NCBI GenBank assembly: GCA_038199755.1
Contig: JBBPYR010000195.1
Coordinates: 1-19,594 of the forward strand
Direction: 5' to 3'
From: JBBPYR01 sp038199755
Lineage (GTDB): Bacteria; Chloroflexota; Ktedonobacteria; Ktedonobacterales; Ktedonobacteraceae
DNA: 19,594 nt
Shown: piece by piece, positions 15,599-19,594 of the stretch
Numbering within the stretch: the stretch's first letter is position 1
Layout of the letters: each line of letters begins with the position of its first letter
Notes under the pieces: generated by a model
What the model was told of the DNA's origin: nothing
The model's database searches: none
Seen by the model: the letters and a program-made list of their open reading frames with translations, nothing else
Made by a program: the position numbers and the translations under genes

Positions 15599-15644
15599 CC
15601 GTTTCTTAGAGCAAGAGATATATTTTGTCCTTAAGGAGATGCAT

Positions 15645-16706
15645 ATGCGCCACAAAATACAGGCCAGTTTTCTGCTTGTGTGTTTGCTCCTAACAGCCTG
15701 TAGCACGGGTTCTTTGCTCGGTGGTACAGCCAGCACAAGCACCAATCTTGGTACCAATGCAACGGTTATGGGGAGCGGTGCCCAACAGTTGCAGCTATTT
15801 GTAGAGCCAGAGGCGAAAACACAATTTCTCACGGACGCCATCACGAACGCACAAAAATCGGTCTGGTTAGAGATGTACTTGCTCACGACGACGCGCATTA
15901 TTCGTGCATTGGAGGAAGCCGCGCATAGAGGTATCGATGTACGGGTGATGCTTGAACCACATCCGTACACCTCTTCCGGGTATACCCCTGACAAGACGCT
16001 TGACATACTCAGAGCGGCGGGCGTCAAGGCACAGGCGAGTAGTCCCAATTTTTCGCTCACGCATGAAAAAGGGATGATTATTGATGGTGTCACGGCCTAT
16101 ATCATGACCTCAAACTTCACAAACAGTGCGTTGGGGGGTTCGACCTCTGGCGGTGTCACCTATCAGAACCGCGAATTCGATATCGTTGATAGCAATAGTC
16201 AGGATGTGCAGGCGATTATCGCTATTTTTAACGCGGATTGGCAGCATAGCGAGGCCCAATTCAATGCCCCTAATTTGGTTGTTAGCCCGACCAACTCACG
16301 TCCTATCTTGCAGGCACTGATCGCAAACGCGCATCATACACTGGTGATTGACGCGGAAGAGATGCAGGACGATGCCATTGAGCAGGCGTTGGTGGCTGCC
16401 GTAAAACGGGGTGTGCAAGTACAGGTCATCCTGCCCGCACCACAGGCTGGGCAAAGCGATAGTAACAGTAACGGTATTGCTACGATAAAACAGGGAGGTG
16501 TGCAGGTCAAGGAAGATAGCCACCTGTATATGCATGCTAAAATGATGATAGTGGATGCTCAAAAAGCGTTTGTTGGCTCGGAAAATATCTCAGGTGCCTC
16601 ACTGGATGGCAATCGTGAACTGGGCATTATCATCGCTGATGAGCAGGTCATAAACATGCTACAGCAAACATTCCAACAAGATTGGAACGACTCGCAAAGT
16701 ATATAA
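15645..16706 (+). CDS. Phospholipase D-superfamily lipoprotein
   Basis: A 353-residue exported protein. The N-terminus MRHKIQASFLL is followed by the lipobox LTAC with Cys19, so the mature protein should be lipid-anchored on the outer face of the cytoplasmic membrane. Two complete HxKxxxxD motifs are present: HEKGMIID (H140, K142, D147) and HAKMMIVD (H297, K299, D304). Each is followed by the usual S/G-x-N segment (TSNFTN and SENISG), so both half-sites of the active centre are intact. The family includes phospholipases, cardiolipin synthases and nucleases. The short length and lipoprotein anchor fit the group of exported PLD-like proteins, and the substrate cannot be told. The frame is open from 15531 inside the terminator hairpin. 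The ATG at 15645 is chosen because AAGGAG precedes it by six bases and the signal peptide begins there. Confidence 0.9.
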   Translation: MRHKIQASFLLVCLLLTACSTGSLLGGTASTSTNLGTNATVMGSGAQQLQLFVEPEAKTQFLTDAITNAQKSVWLEMYLLTTTRIIRALEEAAHRGIDVRVMLEPHPYTSSGYTPDKTLDILRAAGVKAQASSPNFSLTHEKGMIIDGVTAYIMTSNFTNSALGGSTSGGVTYQNREFDIVDSNSQDVQAIIAIFNADWQHSEAQFNAPNLVVSPTNSRPILQALIANAHHTLVIDAEEMQDDAIEQALVAAVKRGVQVQVILPAPQAGQSDSNSNGIATIKQGGVQVKEDSHLYMHAKMMIVDAQKAFVGSENISGASLDGNRELGIIIADEQVINMLQQTFQQDWNDSQSI

Positions 16707-16753
16707 TGGTGTCATTGATGTCATAAACAGAAATTTGGAAGGATACTTTTCAT

Positions 16754-17041
16754 ATGGTTACTGAAGTCGCTATTTTTAACGCACTCCCCGGCAAAGAGGA
16801 AGAGTTGGGGCAAGGAATTGTGCGTGGGCTGAACGTTATTCGTCAGCACCCCGAATGTATTTCCGCGAATGTCGCTCACTGCATCGAACAGCCAGGACGC
16901 TACATGTTGAGTGTGGTCTGGACCTCGCTTGAAGCCCATACCCTCGATTTTCGTGGTGGGCCACTCTTCCCACAATGGCGCAGCAATATCAATGGCCTGT
17001 TTGCCCCTACTCCTGAAGTCTTCCACTACCAAGCATTCTAA
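16754..17041 (+). CDS. Antibiotic biosynthesis monooxygenase (ABM)-fold small protein
   Basis: A 95-residue protein with the dimeric alpha/beta-barrel ABM pattern. VTEVAIFNALPGKEEELGQGI begins the first strand and helix. A HPECISANVAHCIEQPGRYMLSVVWTSLEAH-like centre follows, and the end is a FRGG…FPQWR…L…PEVFHY segment typical of the family. Members act as cofactor-free monooxygenases, haem-degrading enzymes or simple ligand binders. No haem-ligand His/Asn pair can be assigned with confidence, so the substrate stays open. It is cytosolic by lack of any export signal. The ATG has GGAAGGA ten bases ahead. It lies 47 nt after the PLD gene and could share its transcript; a repeat cluster starts nine bases after its stop. 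Confidence 0.8.
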   Translation: MVTEVAIFNALPGKEEELGQGIVRGLNVIRQHPECISANVAHCIEQPGRYMLSVVWTSLEAHTLDFRGGPLFPQWRSNINGLFAPTPEVFHYQAF

Positions 17042-17050
17042 AAAGAATTC

Positions 17051-17175
17051 AGTAGAGAGGTCCCTTGTGGGCCTCCAAATTCATGAGAGTAGAGAGGTCC
17101 CTTGTGGGCCTCCAAGCACGAGAAACAAAATCGCGTTTTCATGCTTGCAGGAGGCCCACAAGGGACCTCCCTACT
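17051..17175. repeat. Repeat cluster 1: two direct and one inverted copy upstream of ligA
   Basis: A 26-nt unit beginning AGTAGAGAGGTCCC and ending GGGCCTCC occurs at 17051-17076 and 17088-17113 (37-nt period). It occurs again inverted at 17150-17175 with a single base change. Copies 2 and 3 pair at 25 of 26 positions around a 36-nt loop that itself holds AAGCA/TGCTT (17114-17118 with 17142-17146). Each unit is also self-complementary (GGAGG-CCC…GGG-CCTCC). The third copy ends 30 nt before the ligA ATG, so the hairpin would lie in the ligA leader or act as a terminator after the ABM gene. There is no coding gene here; the reading frames across it merely translate the repeat. Confidence 0.9.
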
Positions 17176-17205
17176 TGGTGCGTGTGAGCAGGAGAATTGA
17201 TAGCG

Positions 17206-19293
17206 ATGTCTGACCTTGAACATACCCTTAACGAGCAATTCAGGACGGCAGAGACGCCTTCGCTAGAGATAATGGAGAATAGTGAAGAAGCGCGACTCGC
17301 AGACCATGTCGCGACGCTACGCCATCAGATCGAGGAGGCGAACTACGAGTACTATGTGCAGGACAAGCCAGCCCTGACAGATGCTGAATACGATCAGCTT
17401 ATGATCGAGTTGCAACGCATAGAGCAAGAGCATCCAGAGATGCAAACGCCGGACTCACCAACGCAGCGCGTCGGTGCTGGTCCCGTGCAGGACGTGCCGC
17501 AACAGCGTCATCCCGTGCCCATGCTCAGTCTCGCCAATGCACGAAGCGAGGAAGAACTGTTAGCGTGGCATAAACGCGCCCTAAACATTTTGCCCAATGC
17601 CAGCTTTGCATATGTGTGTGAGCTGAAAATAGATGGTTTGGCAATGGCACTAACCTATGAAAAGGGTCGCCTGACCATAGGAGCCTCGCGCGGTGATGGC
17701 ACCATCGGCGAAGATTGGACGCCCAACATTCGCACGATTCGCAGCATTCCGCAACGTCTGCGCGGTGAGCACATTCCCGATAAAGTGGAGGTGCGCGGCG
17801 AAATTTATATGTCCATCAAAAGTTTCGAGCGACTCAACGAGGAATTGAGCGACGAGCATCTTTTCGCCAATCCACGTAACGCAGCCGCAGGCTCCTTGCG
17901 GCAAAAGGATGCACGTGTTACCGCATCACGTCGCCTGGATTTCTTTGGTTATCAGATTGGCTATATGCAAGGGTTTGATGCACATAGTCAGTGGGAGGCA
18001 TTGCAATACATCAAAGAGTGGGGATTTCCCGTCAATCCACATATTCAGCAGGCACAAAGCCTGGATGAGGTGATGGAGTATTGCCAAAAGTGGGAAAAGG
18101 AACGGTTTAACCTGCCCTACGAAATCGATGGCGTGGTTATCAAGATCAATGATTTCGCACAACAACAAGAGCTAGGTGTGGTCGCACGTGACCCACGTTG
18201 GGCAATCGCTTTCAAGTACCCGCCAACGCAGGTCGCGACAAAGCTGCTGGACATCGGCATCAACATTGGGCGCACTGGCTCGGTTAATCCGTGGGCCGCT
18301 TTGGAGCCAATCAACATTCGTGGCGTCACCGTTTCGCGTGCCAGTTTGCATAATGAGGGCGACATTCAGCGTAAAGACCTGCGCATCGGCGATTGGGTGC
18401 TGGTGCAGCGGGCGGGCGAGGTCATTCCCCAGGTGGTCAAGCCTGTGATCGAGCGGCGCACAGGAGAAGAGCAGGTATACCATTTGCCGGACCAGTGCCC
18501 GGTTTGCGCTACCCCCATCGTGCGTGTGCCTGATGAAGCGATGGCCTATTGTCCAAACGAGGATTGTCCGGCACGTGTCCTTGAAAGCCTGATCCACTTT
18601 GTCTCGCGTGGTGCGATGGATATCGAAACCATCGGCGAAAAGATGTGCCAGCAACTCTATAAGGCGGGCATGGTCAAAAATTTTGATGATTTTTACACGC
18701 TCACCCGCGAGCAACTCTTGACGCTGGAAGGGGTCAAAGAGAAAAGCGCGGACAACATGCTCAAGGCCATCGAAAGCAGCAAGCAGCGTCCCTTCTGGCG
18801 GCTCCTCTTCGGCCTCAATATCCGCTATATGGGAGAGAAAACGGCCCAAATCATCGCGGAAGCCTTCGAGAACATCGACAAGCTCTTGGCTGCGCAAGAG
18901 ACAGAGATTCTTGCCGTGGCTGGTATCGGCCCCGAAATCGGACGAAGCTTGTATTCATGGCTACAAGAAGAGCGTAGTCGAGCGTTGATCGAGCGTTTGC
19001 GACAAGCGGGCGTCAACATGCAGGGCGAACAACGCAAAATCGCGACTGGCCCACTGGCCGGACAATCCTTTTTGCTCACAGGTCGCCTGACCAGCATGAC
19101 ACGCCCAGCCGCGGAGGAGGCCATCACTGCACTTGGTGGCACGATTGCCTCTGGCGTCAGCAAAGCGCTCAGTCATCTCATCGTTGGTGAGGACGCTGGC
19201 TCCAAGCTGGCAAAGGCTCAAAAAGCTGGTGTGCCCATTCACGATGAGCAATGGCTACTCGACCTGCTGAAAGAACTAAGTGAGGCAGAGTAA
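17206..19293 (+). CDS. ligA: NAD-dependent DNA ligase
   Basis: A 695-residue essential ligase that seals nicks using NAD+. Domain Ia is at about 30-85 (ANYEYYVQDKPALTDAEYDQL). The adenylation domain carries catalytic K141 in ELKIDGLAM, with EVRGEIYM, NPRNAAAGSLRQKD and GVVIKIN. The OB domain follows, containing GDWVLVQRAGEVIPQV. A four-Cys zinc finger comprises C431, C434, C449 and C454. Helix-hairpin-helix repeats and a C-terminal BRCT domain from about 612 complete the full LigA order. About 28 acidic, Ser/Glu-rich residues before domain Ia are an N-terminal extension relative to most LigAs. ATG 17206 is preferred over TTG 17197 because GGAG lies only two bases before the TTG but 11 before the ATG. 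Repeat clusters flank the gene on both sides. Confidence 0.98.
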   Translation: MSDLEHTLNEQFRTAETPSLEIMENSEEARLADHVATLRHQIEEANYEYYVQDKPALTDAEYDQLMIELQRIEQEHPEMQTPDSPTQRVGAGPVQDVPQQRHPVPMLSLANARSEEELLAWHKRALNILPNASFAYVCELKIDGLAMALTYEKGRLTIGASRGDGTIGEDWTPNIRTIRSIPQRLRGEHIPDKVEVRGEIYMSIKSFERLNEELSDEHLFANPRNAAAGSLRQKDARVTASRRLDFFGYQIGYMQGFDAHSQWEALQYIKEWGFPVNPHIQQAQSLDEVMEYCQKWEKERFNLPYEIDGVVIKINDFAQQQELGVVARDPRWAIAFKYPPTQVATKLLDIGINIGRTGSVNPWAALEPINIRGVTVSRASLHNEGDIQRKDLRIGDWVLVQRAGEVIPQVVKPVIERRTGEEQVYHLPDQCPVCATPIVRVPDEAMAYCPNEDCPARVLESLIHFVSRGAMDIETIGEKMCQQLYKAGMVKNFDDFYTLTREQLLTLEGVKEKSADNMLKAIESSKQRPFWRLLFGLNIRYMGEKTAQIIAEAFENIDKLLAAQETEILAVAGIGPEIGRSLYSWLQEERSRALIERLRQAGVNMQGEQRKIATGPLAGQSFLLTGRLTSMTRPAAEEAITALGGTIASGVSKALSHLIVGEDAGSKLAKAQKAGVPIHDEQWLLDLLKELSEAE

Positions 19294-19296
19294 AAA

Positions 19297-19575
19297 GCAG
19301 CCGAGAAGCGCGCTGCACACTCCGTAGGGGCCAGCTTGATCGCGCCCACCGCTGAGGTGCGATTCGCCAACGGGCACGGGGCGCGCTAATGCACTTTTAC
19401 TAATGAACCTGGTAATCAGAGAAACCCATCCGTAAGGGCCAGATTGATCGCGCCCCGTGGCGATTTATCGCCTGTGATTCCGCGAATCTCGCTCTATGAA
19501 TTGAGCGGAGGGCGCGATCAATCTGGCCCCTACGGAGCCTGTAGTGCGCTTCGCTGCTGCTCACGCGATTACCAG
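19297..19575. repeat. Repeat cluster 2: palindromic element downstream of ligA
   Basis: This covers nearly the whole 19294-19594 non-coding tail. A 27-nt unit beginning TCCGTAGGGGCCAG and ending GATCGCGCCC occurs at 19321-19347 and 19429-19455, and inverted at 19510-19536, with one or two differences between copies. The outer flanks also match: 19297-19334 and 19523-19560 are inverted copies identical at about 31 of 38 positions. CTGGTAATC (19409-19417) returns inverted at 19567-19575. A short perfect hairpin, GGCGAT-TT-ATCGCC, lies at 19459-19472. No coding frame is credible here. The element begins six bases after the ligA stop, may double as its terminator, and may run past the window end. 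Confidence 0.88.
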
Positions 19576-19594
19576 ATTAAATTGTCAAAATGCA

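Noticed and set aside
17051..17175. Possible CRISPR array because of the spaced direct repeats
   Set aside because: Only two direct copies with an 11-nt spacer and a third copy in inverse orientation; no cas genes nearby. The same holds for 19297-19575.
17038..17238. Minus-strand 66-codon frame over repeat cluster 1
   Set aside because: Its repeated EVPCGPP/AHKGP words are simply the repeat translated several times; it overlaps the ligA start and has no ribosome site.

Overview
The window looks like a housekeeping stretch of a bacterial chromosome, probably from a Chloroflexota member of the Ktedonobacteria type. I infer this from the gene mix: membrane-anchored WD40 proteins, a CBS-domain pyrophosphatase beside a proton-pumping pyrophosphatase, and a tail-anchored zinc-ribbon protein. 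Intergenic repeats of the GTAGGG…CCC kind and frequent GTG starts point the same way. There is no 16S gene or other firm taxonomic marker here, so the assignment is a judgement. Coding density is high. I see no transposase, phage gene, tRNA, rRNA or CRISPR array.

Positions 1-4193 lie on the minus strand. In transcription order they are folP (dihydropteroate synthase), folC (folylpolyglutamate/dihydrofolate synthase, 26 nt later) and an AMP-forming acyl-CoA ligase with its own extended -10 promoter. A divergent regulatory gap of about 260 nt (4194-4450) separates them from a plus-strand run. That run holds a tail-anchored zinc-ribbon protein, a short-chain polyprenyl diphosphate synthase starting at TTG, a MoaD/ThiS-like ubiquitin-fold protein ending in Gly-Gly, and a BNR/Asp-box beta-propeller protein. 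The propeller gene meets, tail to tail across a 16-nt gap, a minus-strand gene encoding a different ubiquitin-like domain fused through one membrane segment to a seven-bladed WD40 propeller.

From 9397 onward everything is on the plus strand. A secreted, membrane-anchored M28-family peptidase homologue with a PKD domain comes first; its last metal-ligand histidine is replaced. Next come a family II inorganic pyrophosphatase with CBS and DRTGG regulatory domains, the membrane pyrophosphatase HppA (K+-independent signature), a PLD-type lipoprotein, a small ABM-fold monooxygenase-like protein, and NAD-dependent DNA ligase LigA. The two pyrophosphatases offer two fates for PPi: hydrolysis under nucleotide control, or conversion into a proton gradient. 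Other enzymes here release PPi, namely the acyl-CoA ligase, the prenyl synthase and DHPS.

ligA is flanked on both sides by repeat clusters of the same layout (two direct copies plus one inverted copy of a 26-27 nt unit) but with different unit sequences. The most unusual points are these twin repeat clusters, the double pairing of a ubiquitin-like domain with a beta-propeller around 6.2-9.2 kb, the altered M28 active site, and the structured leader of hppA.
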